From the NCBI RefSeq assembly GCF_030758295.1, contig NZ_CP132335.1, positions 2,952,412 to 3,016,411 on the forward strand: a DNA stretch of 64,000 nucleotides, written 5' to 3'. The translations under genes were made by a program, and so were the position numbers. The notes beneath the pieces were generated by a model. It was not told the origin of the DNA, made no database searches, and was given only the letters and a program-made list of their open reading frames with translations. The stretch comes from Pararhizobium sp. IMCC21322 (GTDB lineage Bacteria > Pseudomonadota > Alphaproteobacteria > Rhizobiales > GCA-2746425). Below, piece by piece: positions 56,172-64,000 of this stretch (its first letter is position 1; each line of letters begins with the position of its first letter).

Positions 56172-57003
56172 CTGTTGGTTCTTCTGACTGATCATTGTCA
56201 AAGATAACCCGGTCCTGGCCCGCCAAAACCATGAACCGCGCGCCGCGCGCCCGTCCAACCAGGGTCAGTCCTGCGCTCTTGGCCAGATCCACGCCCCAGG
56301 CAGTGAAGCCGGAGCGTGACACCAGAATGGGTATTCCCATCATCACGCATTTAATAACCATTTCTGAAGTCAGACGTCCGGTTGTGTAGAAAATCTTGTC
56401 TGTCGGATCACAGTTGTTCAGCCGCATCCAGCCGGCAATTTTATCCACAGCATTGTGGCGCCCGACATCTTCCATATAAACCAAAGGCTGATCACCCTTG
56501 GCCAGAACGCAGCCATGGATCGCGCCTGCGGTCAGATAGAGCGACGGCATTGTGTTTATTCGTTTCAGGAGCTTTTGGAGGGAAGCCGTTGAAAGCATGG
56601 CAGTATCAGAAAGCGCAGTTCCATCAAAACTATCCATGACATCACCAAACACAGTTCCCTGAGCACAACCTGATGTGCGAATTTTTTTCTTCAGCTTTTC
56701 CTCATAGTTCGTTTCCCGTTCGGTGCGCACCACGACGACGCCCAGATCATCATCATAATCGACTGTTGTAATCGGGTTGTCATCTTCCAGCATGTTCTGG
56801 TTTTCCAGATAGCCCACCGCCAATAGGTCCGGATGGTCACCAATAGTCATCATGGTGACGATTTCCTGACGGTTCAGATACAGTGTCAGCGCCCGCTCGG
56901 TGACCACACGTGTTTCGACCAAAGCGCCGGTCTGGTCATAACCGGTTACGGCGGCCGATAGTCTGGGGTCATCCGGCTGTGGAGATAGAATAAGATCGTT
57001 CAT
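56161..57003 (-). CDS. fdhD: Formate dehydrogenase sulfurtransferase FdhD
   Basis: Sulfur carrier that delivers sulfur from a cysteine desulfurase to the Mo-bis-MGD of formate dehydrogenase. From ATG 57003 it is 280 aa; an upstream in-frame start at 57024 is also possible. The reactive Cys is C113 in RTSGCAQGTVFGD; the second Cys of the E. coli CxxC loop is not present, as in many alphaproteobacterial members. Later MEDVGRHNAVDKIAG is the conserved metal/cofactor loop. First gene of the operon; no formate dehydrogenase in the window. Confidence 0.93.
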   Translation of the reverse strand: MNDLILSPQPDDPRLSAAVTGYDQTGALVETRVVTERALTLYLNRQEIVTMMTIGDHPDLLAVGYLENQNMLEDDNPITTVDYDDDLGVVVVRTERETNYEEKLKKKIRTSGCAQGTVFGDVMDSFDGTALSDTAMLSTASLQKLLKRINTMPSLYLTAGAIHGCVLAKGDQPLVYMEDVGRHNAVDKIAGWMRLNNCDPTDKIFYTTGRLTSEMVIKCVMMGIPILVSRSGFTAWGVDLAKSAGLTLVGRARGARFMVLAGQDRVIFDNDQSEEPTDDK

Positions 57004-57084
57004 GGTTCTGATAATTGTCCGCATAGCCGGTTTTCAGGTCCCTAACATATAGGGGACAGGACCGGATGCGGGAAGAGATGGAAA

Positions 57085-57118
57085 AGGCTGAGGCACGCAA
57101 TCTGCGTGTCCTCAGCCT
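57085..57118 (-). terminator. Strong bidirectional-looking terminator
   Basis: AGGCTGAGG (57085-57093) pairs with CCTCAGCCT (57110-57118), with inner stem CACGCA/TGCGTG and 3-nt loop. Flanked by AAAA on the left and ATTTTT on the right, so the - strand transcript of the metallo-hydrolase gene ends in TTTT. Separates that gene from fdhD. Confidence 0.8.
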
Positions 57119-57151
57119 GATTTTTGCGTCCTGACGGCGTGTATGAAGGGT

Positions 57152-58213
57152 CTATTTCGTCAATGTGACAGAGGCCAGGTCAGTTCCAACAACCACATTT
57201 CCCTCATAACCACTATCCGTGACAGACTGGGTGTATGATGCCTCGGTCAAAGGCCCGCCGGGAATTGGGTAAGGGCCTTGTCTTAGAGCCCCCATAGGCG
57301 GGATAAGATGTGTCAGCATTAAATGCGACGCGCCTGTACGCTTTGCCATGGCGCCAAGATCTGTTGCCGTGCTCTGGCGAAAGTAAATGGGCGGCGGGAA
57401 GCCGCTGTCCTTGTCTGGACCCATTGCAGGATGAATGGTGGAATGGACCACGATATCGGCGCCCATAGCCAGTTTTTCCACCTGCGCAGACGTGGAGGTG
57501 TCGCGCGGTGGCTTTGGCGTGTCATTGCCAGCATCGCCGCCAATCACCACGCTGCCGGCAGGCGTATCCACACGGTAGGATGCATGGCCTGGAACGTGGC
57601 GGGAGTTGATGGCTGATACTTTGACATCGCCGGACGACCAAACCTCAACCGGTTCGCCTTTTGCAGAAAAATTGACCACATTGATCAGATCAGCCGGTCC
57701 GCCTGGCAGCCGTTTCTTGTTCTCCGCCAATCGCTGTGCCATTTCTCCGGACTGGATAAAGGCGTCACCGATATGAGTCGCAAGTTTTCCGCAACTCAGG
57801 ATGTGACCTAGTGGTGATTTTGCATCTTCGCTGCAAACCAGATCCACTTTTGGCCCGCCAGAATTGAAATGCCAGCGCAACTGCATCATGTCCGCAAGGC
57901 CTTCCGTATGGTCGGAATGGATGTGGGTCAGAAAGATCGCATTCAGCTTGCCGACAGGCAGGGATAATTTGGAGAGCTGCTGAGTGGTGCCACGACCGGT
58001 ATCAAACTGCAGATTCACCGCCGAACACTTGTTCTCCTCATCGCCGAACTGAACCAGAGTGCCAGCGCCTGCCTGTCCGTTGAAAACGGGAGGGCCACCC
58101 TGCGTTCCAGTCAGCGTTACCTTCATGCAGGCTGCGGCCTGCGCCTCTGTTCCGGACATGCCGAACAGTGCACAGCCTGCAAAAAGCGTTGTTACAAATG
58201 CAATATGCTTCAT
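57152..58213 (-). CDS. Secreted metallo-beta-lactamase-fold hydrolase (RNase Z/arylsulfatase-like)
   Basis: 353-aa protein with a signal peptide (cut near AQA|AACM, about residue 27) and a metal site HIHSDH (H97, H99, D101, H102), followed by SRHVPGHAS, GGDAGND and a final THLIPP. Binuclear zinc hydrolase of the RNase Z/AtsA-like subgroup, acting in the periplasm. The substrate is not predictable (esters, sulfates or phosphodiesters in relatives). GGGAGG precedes the ATG. Confidence 0.85.
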   Translation of the reverse strand: MKHIAFVTTLFAGCALFGMSGTEAQAAACMKVTLTGTQGGPPVFNGQAGAGTLVQFGDEENKCSAVNLQFDTGRGTTQQLSKLSLPVGKLNAIFLTHIHSDHTEGLADMMQLRWHFNSGGPKVDLVCSEDAKSPLGHILSCGKLATHIGDAFIQSGEMAQRLAENKKRLPGGPADLINVVNFSAKGEPVEVWSSGDVKVSAINSRHVPGHASYRVDTPAGSVVIGGDAGNDTPKPPRDTSTSAQVEKLAMGADIVVHSTIHPAMGPDKDSGFPPPIYFRQSTATDLGAMAKRTGASHLMLTHLIPPMGALRQGPYPIPGGPLTEASYTQSVTDSGYEGNVVVGTDLASVTLTK

Positions 58214-58514
58214 CTGATCCTCCCTAAAACCGATTTATTTCGGCTTTTCGTAATAAAATCGAGATTAACGGAACCAGACAAAACGGCAAGTGATACTATC
58301 GAGATTGCTGTTATGGATTATTCAAATTGTACAATTCGCTCTCAACGCCCAGATAACGGTCCCGGGCAAACGACAATGCCGTGGGGTCCCACCAGCGCAG
58401 TTTCTGTCATCTCCCATGAACCACCAAGGCCACTGATGCCTGTTTCAATGTTTGCATCAGAAGCCGCGTGGCGAGAAATTGAAATCAGCTGCTAAATGGA
58501 ACAGTGCATGGCCT
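58214..58514. other. 301-bp gap with small open-frame remnant
   Basis: No confident gene. A - strand frame of about 50 codons (58342-58495) reads protein-like (GISGLGGSWEMTETAL, then GPHGIVVCPGPLSG) but has no start codon and no recognised family; it may be a gene fragment. The right part contains the metallo-hydrolase upstream region. Confidence 0.35.
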
Positions 58515-60905
58515 TTAAAACAAAACACCCAGCGCCGCTGCACCCTGAACATTTGTCATATCATTGCCATGGGTGGTGGCGGTGGACAGATCGAGATTGA
58601 GCCTGTCGCCGATGGCGAAGCTGGCATCCAGTCCGGCAAAGATTGCGAAACTGTCTTCATAAAAGTCAGATATGTCCTGCGTTACACCCAGCATGGTAAT
58701 GGTGGCATCTTCTCCCAATGAAGCACGTCCAAGTGCGCCACCCCTGGCGGTAATGAGGGCACGAGCAGTCTTGCCAAACGTCACATGTCGAGAGGCGGCA
58801 AGCTCAAGCCGGGCTTCTCCAATCGCAATCATTCGATCATCAACAGTGGCATTTGCATCGGCAGACGGGCCGGTTTCAGTGTAACCGCCAAACCATTCAG
58901 CCGCGTAACGCAGTTTTGCTGATGGCGAGAAGGTCCAGTTGGACATTGTTTTGATTTGAGTGCCGATTGCAAATTCGGGGCTGATCCAGAAACTGGTTCC
59001 AGGATCATCCGTGGAATAGCTTTCACCCAGAGCCGCCAGATTGTCATTCACAAAGCGCTTGGTTTCATTGTCCGTGCCAATACCGGCGCTCAGGCCCAGA
59101 TCGACAAATATCTGGCCAAAGCTTTTGCGCCGGTAACCGGCAGCAAAGAAGCCTGAACTATCACTTTCAAATGATTTGGACCAACGGCTCGCCGCCTCTG
59201 AACTGCCATCAATATAGCCTGCCATCACGCCAAAGCGTGTGGCTTTGCCCATATTGGCATCATAGCCGACGGCCAATCCGCCAAGGGCAATATCCCGGTC
59301 CAGTGTAGCAGCGCCGCCGCCATTTTTGCTCTGGCTGGCCATGACTTGCACCCAAGCCCCGGATTTGTCGAAGTTGCCAGCCTCCGTTTCAGAGCCAGAG
59401 CCATCAGGCTTACCGCTTTGAACACCATTGATCACCAACTCCGCTGCCTCCAGCCGGCGCTGTATGGTCGCTGATACCAACGCAGTTCGGTCAGTCAGCG
59501 CTTCTACTGACGCAGTCAGAATGGAGGGATCAAATGTCGCGATCTGTTTGGTGGTGCTGTTGTAAAACCATGGCACCGTCCCATCAATAGTCGGGTCATC
59601 ACCAAGCAAGTCTCCGGTACTGAAATCCCACAGGATCGAATGTGATGCGCCGGTGGAAATGTTTACAGCAGTATCAGTACCAAAACCGGTACCCAGTTCA
59701 ATTTCTCCACCAATGAAGGAGGGCGCAAACAGGTTCAGTGTGTTTGCGCCAAGACCAGCACCAGAAACACGAAAATCGAAAGAGAAAGATTTGGCGGAAA
59801 TGACCCGCCCGGAATTGTTGATGATATTGTTGCTGCGAATGGCTATGGCCTCGGTTCCTGTTCCGAATGCCAGAACAGAACCGCTATTCGTGATGATGTT
59901 GTCATCAACAGAATCAATGGCTTCCCCGCCATCACCTGTTAATTGAATCAAACCGGTATTGATGATTGTGTTTTCATCGCTCGTATCGATTGCTCTGCCG
60001 GATCCATTGACGATGAGTGACCCATGATTTTCCACCAGATGGCGTGCAATTGCGACGATTCCTCTTCCCTCGCTGAAGAGGTATCCGTTGTTGATGACAG
60101 ACCCGTCATTGGAACTGTAGATGGCGCTTCCGGAACTATAGCTCCTGATGGACCCGTTATTTATGAAGGTATTGAAATCAGATCCGGATATTCCCTCGCT
60201 GTTGTCCCCATCTGTCGTAATCGTACCTTCATTCACGACCGTGCTGTTGTTTTGGACATCAATGCCAAAGCTCCGTATTCCTGCGGTCGATATTGTACCG
60301 ATGTTGATGATTGTGTTGTTGTCATTGGCTTCAATGCCGGAACTCTGATCATTCGTGGTGGAAATTGAGCCGGTATTGAGAATGTTGTTATTATCACGGA
60401 CTTCTATGCCACCGCCGTTTTGACCACTGGTGAAAATGGCACCGTGATTGTTAATCGAATTGCCGTCTCGCCCATAGATGCCGTAGCCATATTCACCTGT
60501 GGTCGTGATCGTTCCGCTGCGGCTGTTCGTTACAGTGTTGAAATCATTCTGCGCATTGATGCCAATAAAGGTATCGCCGTCGACCTCAATGTTTCCGAAA
60601 TTGGTAATTCTGTTTTCATCACCGCTGGCGTTCACGCCATCAACACCGTTGACGATGATTTCACCGCTGCTGGTGATGGTCAGACTATCGTTTCCATCCA
60701 GAATATGGGCCGCAGAACCGTTCTGCACGATTGTCGGGGTATCGACGACAAAGTCCGCTGCGTGGGTGCGAGAATAGCCTGCGGACAATCCTATTGTTGC
60801 TACGCTCAAAATCAGGTGCCGCATTCTGTTTTTTTGGCCTGTAGTCGACCCAGAGGCCTTCACTGACGTGACTGTAATTTCGGGAGATCCTGATTCTATC
60901 GTCAT
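58515..60905 (-). CDS. Autotransporter (type Va) outer-membrane protein
   Basis: 796-aa protein. A long N-region (residues 1-27, with the classical signal peptide starting at about M28 and ending THA near residue 49) is followed by a passenger of repeated short N-rich units (NTIINxG, NNTxxNxG), typical of a right-handed beta-helix, to about residue 440. A linker follows, then a C-terminal beta-barrel from about residue 505 ending AALGVLF with terminal Phe. GGAG precedes the ATG. The passenger may mediate adhesion or other surface contact; no protease or lipase motif seen. Divergent from a MarR regulator, with an operator between. Confidence 0.88.
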   Translation of the reverse strand: MTIESGSPEITVTSVKASGSTTGQKNRMRHLILSVATIGLSAGYSRTHAADFVVDTPTIVQNGSAAHILDGNDSLTITSSGEIIVNGVDGVNASGDENRITNFGNIEVDGDTFIGINAQNDFNTVTNSRSGTITTTGEYGYGIYGRDGNSINNHGAIFTSGQNGGGIEVRDNNNILNTGSISTTNDQSSGIEANDNNTIINIGTISTAGIRSFGIDVQNNSTVVNEGTITTDGDNSEGISGSDFNTFINNGSIRSYSSGSAIYSSNDGSVINNGYLFSEGRGIVAIARHLVENHGSLIVNGSGRAIDTSDENTIINTGLIQLTGDGGEAIDSVDDNIITNSGSVLAFGTGTEAIAIRSNNIINNSGRVISAKSFSFDFRVSGAGLGANTLNLFAPSFIGGEIELGTGFGTDTAVNISTGASHSILWDFSTGDLLGDDPTIDGTVPWFYNSTTKQIATFDPSILTASVEALTDRTALVSATIQRRLEAAELVINGVQSGKPDGSGSETEAGNFDKSGAWVQVMASQSKNGGGAATLDRDIALGGLAVGYDANMGKATRFGVMAGYIDGSSEAASRWSKSFESDSSGFFAAGYRRKSFGQIFVDLGLSAGIGTDNETKRFVNDNLAALGESYSTDDPGTSFWISPEFAIGTQIKTMSNWTFSPSAKLRYAAEWFGGYTETGPSADANATVDDRMIAIGEARLELAASRHVTFGKTARALITARGGALGRASLGEDATITMLGVTQDISDFYEDSFAIFAGLDASFAIGDRLNLDLSTATTHGNDMTNVQGAAALGVLF

Positions 60906-61034
60906 AGTTGATCACTCCAATCAGCTCTCTGACCGCCAGGTTGCCCACAGATTGTTTATTGAATTCGGGGGCTTAATCACTATTGTGAACATGCAGGTTC
61001 TGTGAAATTGGACTCGCAGATTATATTTAGATTG

Positions 61035-61056
61035 TCTAGTTAGTTGTAAAACTAGA
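61035..61056. promoter_or_regulatory. Palindromic operator between autotransporter and marR
   Basis: TCTAGTT (61035-61041) and AACTAGA (61050-61056) form a perfect 7-bp inverted repeat with 8-bp spacer, a MarR-type spacing. A degenerate extension TT on both sides is present. It probably binds the adjacent MarR protein and would control both genes. Confidence 0.65.
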
Positions 61057-61074
61057 TAACTTGGAGACATCACA

Positions 61075-61521
61075 GTGTCAATTGGTTCACAGCTGAGTCC
61101 GCAAGATTTGGTCAACTCAATTCGGGGTCTTTATGCAGAAGTCGGTCGCTTTGATGAGTATGTTGCTGACAGCATAGGGATTGATCGAACCGCATTGCGT
61201 GCCATCGACGCGCTAAAAGAGACGGAACTTCATCCAAAAGACTTTGCAGTGAAGCTGGGTATAACCACGGCTTCAGTCACTGCAATGCTGGACCGACTGG
61301 AAAAGGGTGGGCACATAAACCGGACACACTCTCCGACAGACAGACGGAGCTGGGTCATCAGTCTGACAGATGAAACCCGGAAAGAGGCTGGAAAGCGTTA
61401 CAGCAATCTTGGCCTGGCTCTCAGGGATTTGTTCGCCGAGCGGACGAATGAGGAACTGTCAAACACACTTAAGGCCATTGAAGAATTGACAATGGCCTTT
61501 GAGGCGGCACGCAACAAATAG
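61075..61521 (+). CDS. MarR family transcriptional regulator
   Basis: 148-aa winged-helix regulator. DNA-binding core about residues 45-105 (PKDFAVKLGITTASVTAMLD then RLEKGGHINRTHSPTDRR), with dimerisation helices at both ends. GTG start at 61075 with GGAG upstream. Divergent from the autotransporter, so probably its repressor, sensing an unknown ligand. It is convergent with rnd, 3 bp apart. Confidence 0.9.
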   Translation: MSIGSQLSPQDLVNSIRGLYAEVGRFDEYVADSIGIDRTALRAIDALKETELHPKDFAVKLGITTASVTAMLDRLEKGGHINRTHSPTDRRSWVISLTDETRKEAGKRYSNLGLALRDLFAERTNEELSNTLKAIEELTMAFEAARNK

Positions 61522-61524
61522 TGC

Positions 61525-62694
61525 TTATTCAGGCTCGATAGGCACAAGGATGACTTTCTTGCGCTGGGACAGTGCAAAGCCAAGTTTTCCTTCTTTCACC
61601 TGCAACGCCGCTTCACCGAACAACTCCCGCCGCCAACCTTTCAGCGCAGCAACGTCGGCTGTGTCACTGTTCGCGATTTTTTCCAGATCATCCACATTGG
61701 CGATGATTTTTGATGCGACACCATGTTGCTCACAGACAAGCTTCAGCAACACTTTCAGCAATTCAACCACGGCACTTGCGCCTTCAGGTCGACGAGGCGG
61801 GCGCGGCACATTTGGCAATTCGTCTTTCGGAATGGATTTTGCCAGCTTAACCGCGGCAATCACAGCATCGGCAAACTTTGACCGGTCAAAACCTTTTGGC
61901 AAAGCGCGCATACGCGCCAGCGCCTGAACATTTTCCGGTTGTTGGGAAGCCAATTCGTAGATTGCGTCATCCTTGATGATGCGGCCACGCGGTTGGTTGC
62001 GAGATTTTGCTTCTGCTTCGCGCCAGGCTGCCAGTTCCTTGGTGACAGCCAGCTCGATAGGTTTGCGAGCCCGCATTTTCAACCGCTTCCAGGCGTCTTG
62101 TGGTTCCACGATATAGGTTCCGCGACTCTCCAGTATGGCCATTTCCTCAGACAGCCATTCCGTGCGGTTTTGCTGCTCAAGGTTGGCTTCCAGAGATTTG
62201 TAGATATCGCGCAGATGGGTCACATCAGCCAGCGCGTAAGTCTGCTGCTTGGCGGTGAGTGGCCGCTGACTCCAGTCAGTAAATCGTGACGATTTGTCGA
62301 TCTGGACATTGCAGATTTTTTGCACCAGATGATCGTAACTGATGCTGTCACCAAAACCGCAAACCATGGCTGCAATCTGGGTGTCGAACAGGGGCGCGGG
62401 TATCAAATCCCCAAGCTTGAGAATAATCTCAAGATCCTGACGCGCAGAGTGAAATACTTTCACCACACTGCGATCAGCCATGAGCTCAAAGAACGGCGCA
62501 AGATCCAGGCCGTCGGCCATCGGGTCAATCAGAGCCGCTTCATCATCGCTGGCAACCTGAATCAGGCACAGGATCGGCCAGTATGTGCTCTCACGTAGAA
62601 ATTCTGTATCAACGGTCACGAAGGAATGTTGAGCCAGACGCGCGCACATATCAGCGAGCGTCTTCGTATCAGTTACAGTAATAATATCAGACAA
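61525..62694 (-). CDS. rnd: Ribonuclease D
   Basis: 389-aa 3'-5' exoribonuclease of the DEDD class, acting on tRNA and other small RNA ends. Exonuclease motif I FVTVDTEFLREST (D29, E31), motif II and III with AARQ... HSARQDLE and YALADVTHLRDIY, then HRDC domains from about residue 215. The TTG at 62694 is the start (AAGG upstream), 3 bp after the phaC stop, implying coupling to phaC. Confidence 0.92.
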   Translation of the reverse strand: MSDIITVTDTKTLADMCARLAQHSFVTVDTEFLRESTYWPILCLIQVASDDEAALIDPMADGLDLAPFFELMADRSVVKVFHSARQDLEIILKLGDLIPAPLFDTQIAAMVCGFGDSISYDHLVQKICNVQIDKSSRFTDWSQRPLTAKQQTYALADVTHLRDIYKSLEANLEQQNRTEWLSEEMAILESRGTYIVEPQDAWKRLKMRARKPIELAVTKELAAWREAEAKSRNQPRGRIIKDDAIYELASQQPENVQALARMRALPKGFDRSKFADAVIAAVKLAKSIPKDELPNVPRPPRRPEGASAVVELLKVLLKLVCEQHGVASKIIANVDDLEKIANSDTADVAALKGWRRELFGEAALQVKEGKLGFALSQRKKVILVPIEPE

Positions 62695-62697
62695 GTT

Positions 62698-64000
62698 TCA
62701 AGCCTTGGTTTTTACGTAGGAGCCCGGTGCGTCCTCGAGGATTTTAATGCCATTCTCGCCGGGCTGTCGCGCAGAGACCTGGGTTTTGTTCAGTCCTTCA
62801 ATCCAGGCGTGCCAATGCGGCCACCACGATCCGGGATGTTCTTCAGCTTTTGAGACCCATTCGTCAAAATCACCTTTTGGCTCAGGGCCGGTCCAATGTT
62901 GATATTTGTTTCTGTGAGGCGGATTGACCACACCAGCAATGTGACCTGATCCCGACATTACAAATTGCACCGGACCACCAAAACACGACGATCCCGTGAA
63001 TACGGACAGGGCAGGCGCGATGTGGTCATCCTTGGTTGCCAGATTGTAAATTGGAACCTTGACCTTCGACAAATCAAGGGTCTCATCGCCTATGACCATT
63101 TTTCCACGGGACAGATTATTTTCAAGATAACAGTTCCGCATATAGAATGAATGGTTGGCGGCGGGCATGCGCGTGCTGTCGGAATTCCAGTACAAAAGAT
63201 CAAACGGGAAGGGGTCCTTGCCGCGCATGTAATTGTTCACGAAATACGGCCAGACCAGATCATTGGAGCGCAGCATGTTGAATGCCTTCGACATTTTTGA
63301 GCCTTCCAGATAGCCGCGCTTTTCCATGTGTTTTTCAAGCGCGCTGATCTGCGCTTCGTCGACGAATATTTTCAGCTCGCCCGCATGGGTGAAATCCACC
63401 TGAGTGGTAAACAGGGTTGCAGAAGCAATGCGGGTATCTTTCTTTGCAGCCATATAGGCCATTGTGACAGAGAGCAACGTGCCGCCAACACAATAGCCAA
63501 TGGCATTCACCTTCTTTTCGCCGGTCGCATTCTCCACCTGGCTCAAGGCTTCCAGAATGCCTTCCTTCATATAATGTTCAAAACTCTTTCCCGACTGGCG
63601 TTCGTCGGGATTGATCCATGAAATCACAAACACCGTGTGACCGCGCTCGACAGCCCAGCGAATAAAGGATTTCTCGGGATTGAGATCCAGCACATAGAAT
63701 TTGTTGATCCATGGCGGAACAATCAACAATGGCCGCTTCAGAACCTTGTTTGTTATTGGCGTATATTGCAGCAACTGACAGATATCATTTTGAAAAATGA
63801 CTTTGCCCGGCGTCACGGCCATGTTCTCGCCAACCTTGAATTTCTTGGTGTCAGACTGGCGCATTTTCAACTCGCCATCACCGGCAATCATGTCCTCTGC
63901 CAGCATACGCATGCCGCGCACCAGGTTTTCTCCGTCGCTTTGTACCGTCTCCTTCAGCAATTCCGGATTGGTCAGCAAGAAGTTGGAGGGAGACACCGCA
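62698..64000 (-). CDS. phaC: Poly(3-hydroxyalkanoate) polymerase, class I (partial, 5' end beyond window)
   Basis: PHA/PHB synthase that polymerises (R)-3-hydroxyacyl-CoA into storage granules. The frame stays open to the window edge, so the N-terminal ~150 residues are missing. The lipase-like box is [11 protein letters not shown] with Cys as nucleophile (about residue 169 of the visible part), followed by the catalytic Asp region DDHIAPALS and His region [29 protein letters not shown] at the edge is the conserved substrate-loop region. It is followed by rnd. phaR/phasin genes are not seen. Confidence 0.95.
   Translation of the reverse strand, partial: AVSPSNFLLTNPELLKETVQSDGENLVRGMRMLAEDMIAGDGELKMRQSDTKKFKVGENMAVTPGKVIFQNDICQLLQYTPITNKVLKRPLLIVPPWINKFYVLDLNPEKSFIRWAVERGHTVFVISWINPDERQSGKSFEHYMKEGILEALSQVENATGEKKVNAIGYCVGGTLLSVTMAYMAAKKDTRIASATLFTTQVDFTHAGELKIFVDEAQISALEKHMEKRGYLEGSKMSKAFNMLRSNDLVWPYFVNNYMRGKDPFPFDLLYWNSDSTRMPAANHSFYMRNCYLENNLSRGKMVIGDETLDLSKVKVPIYNLATKDDHIAPALSVFTGSSCFGGPVQFVMSGSGHIAGVVNPPHRNKYQHWTGPEPKGDFDEWVSKAEEHPGSWWPHWHAWIEGLNKTQVSARQPGENGIKILEDAPGSYVKTKA

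Noticed and set aside
58205-58495. + strand 96-codon frame next to the autotransporter
   Set aside because: Overlaps the metallo-hydrolase start and has no family; likely chance.

Overview
The window is a chromosomal segment of an alphaproteobacterium, most likely a Hyphomicrobiales (Rhizobiales)-type organism with moderate GC. Supporting signs are the conserved block dnaE / rpsB-tsf-pyrH-frr-uppS-cdsA-dxr-rseP-bamA-lpxD-fabZ-lpxA-lpxI-lpxB, use of LpxI (DUF1009) rather than LpxH, a ribosomal protein S2 with a long acidic/Ala-rich C-terminal extension, heterotetrameric sarcosine oxidase, and PHB synthase. No rRNA operon, CRISPR array, intact prophage or intact IS was seen.

Layout. (1) 1-18.7 kb: replication, translation and envelope core on the + strand, with tight spacing or stop/start overlaps and a strong terminator after bamA. 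(2) 18.7-28.8 kb: GST, citrate synthase and gltX on the - strand, then comEC, a CcdA-type thiol-disulfide transporter with a Fur-like palindrome upstream, a DMT exporter, a coiled-coil membrane protein and glmU. The 450-bp gltX-gltA gap holds a 26-nt imperfect inverted repeat enclosing about 170 bp. (3) 28.8-36.7 kb: soxB-soxD-soxA-soxG divergent from a dimethylglycine/sarcosine dehydrogenase-like flavoprotein, together a module for demethylating methylated glycines. (4) 36.8-43.7 kb: single genes (periplasmic cyclophilin, PhyH dioxygenase with an apparently frameshifted gene upstream, dodecin, phosphoesterase, lipid A-type acyltransferase, AEC carrier, DUF4864 protein, esterase, stand-alone Lrp/AsnC ligand domain). 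(5) 43.8-46.1 kb: an accessory stretch between tRNA-Lys(UUU) and tRNA-Lys(CUU), with a TPR lipoprotein/periplasmic-type protein and a small zinc-ribbon protein whose promoter carries a LexA-type GTTC-N7-GTTC box. (6) 46.2-51.3 kb: fumarylpyruvate hydrolase-like enzyme divergent from a GntR/FadR-type regulator and a SsuA/TauA-type ABC importer with two permeases, with a clear GntR-type operator. (7) 51.4-57.0 kb: an unrecognised helical-repeat protein, a 3-hydroxyisobutyrate-dehydrogenase family enzyme and the overlapping fdhD-mobA-mobB-moeA operon for molybdenum enzyme maturation. (8) 57.1-64.0 kb: periplasmic metallo-beta-lactamase-fold hydrolase, an autotransporter divergent from a MarR regulator with a palindromic operator between them, RNase D, and PHB synthase running off the right edge.

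The genes form several functional groups: protein synthesis coupled to lipid A and outer-membrane assembly; sarcosine/dimethylglycine use feeding one-carbon metabolism; a regulated aromatic-acid-like uptake/hydrolysis locus; and molybdenum cofactor finishing. The most unusual items are the S2 extension with a helix-hairpin-helix tail, the tRNA-Lys-bounded stretch with the possible SOS gene, the inverted repeat upstream of gltA, and the broken gene in front of phyH. No wholly new multi-gene system could be demonstrated from sequence alone.
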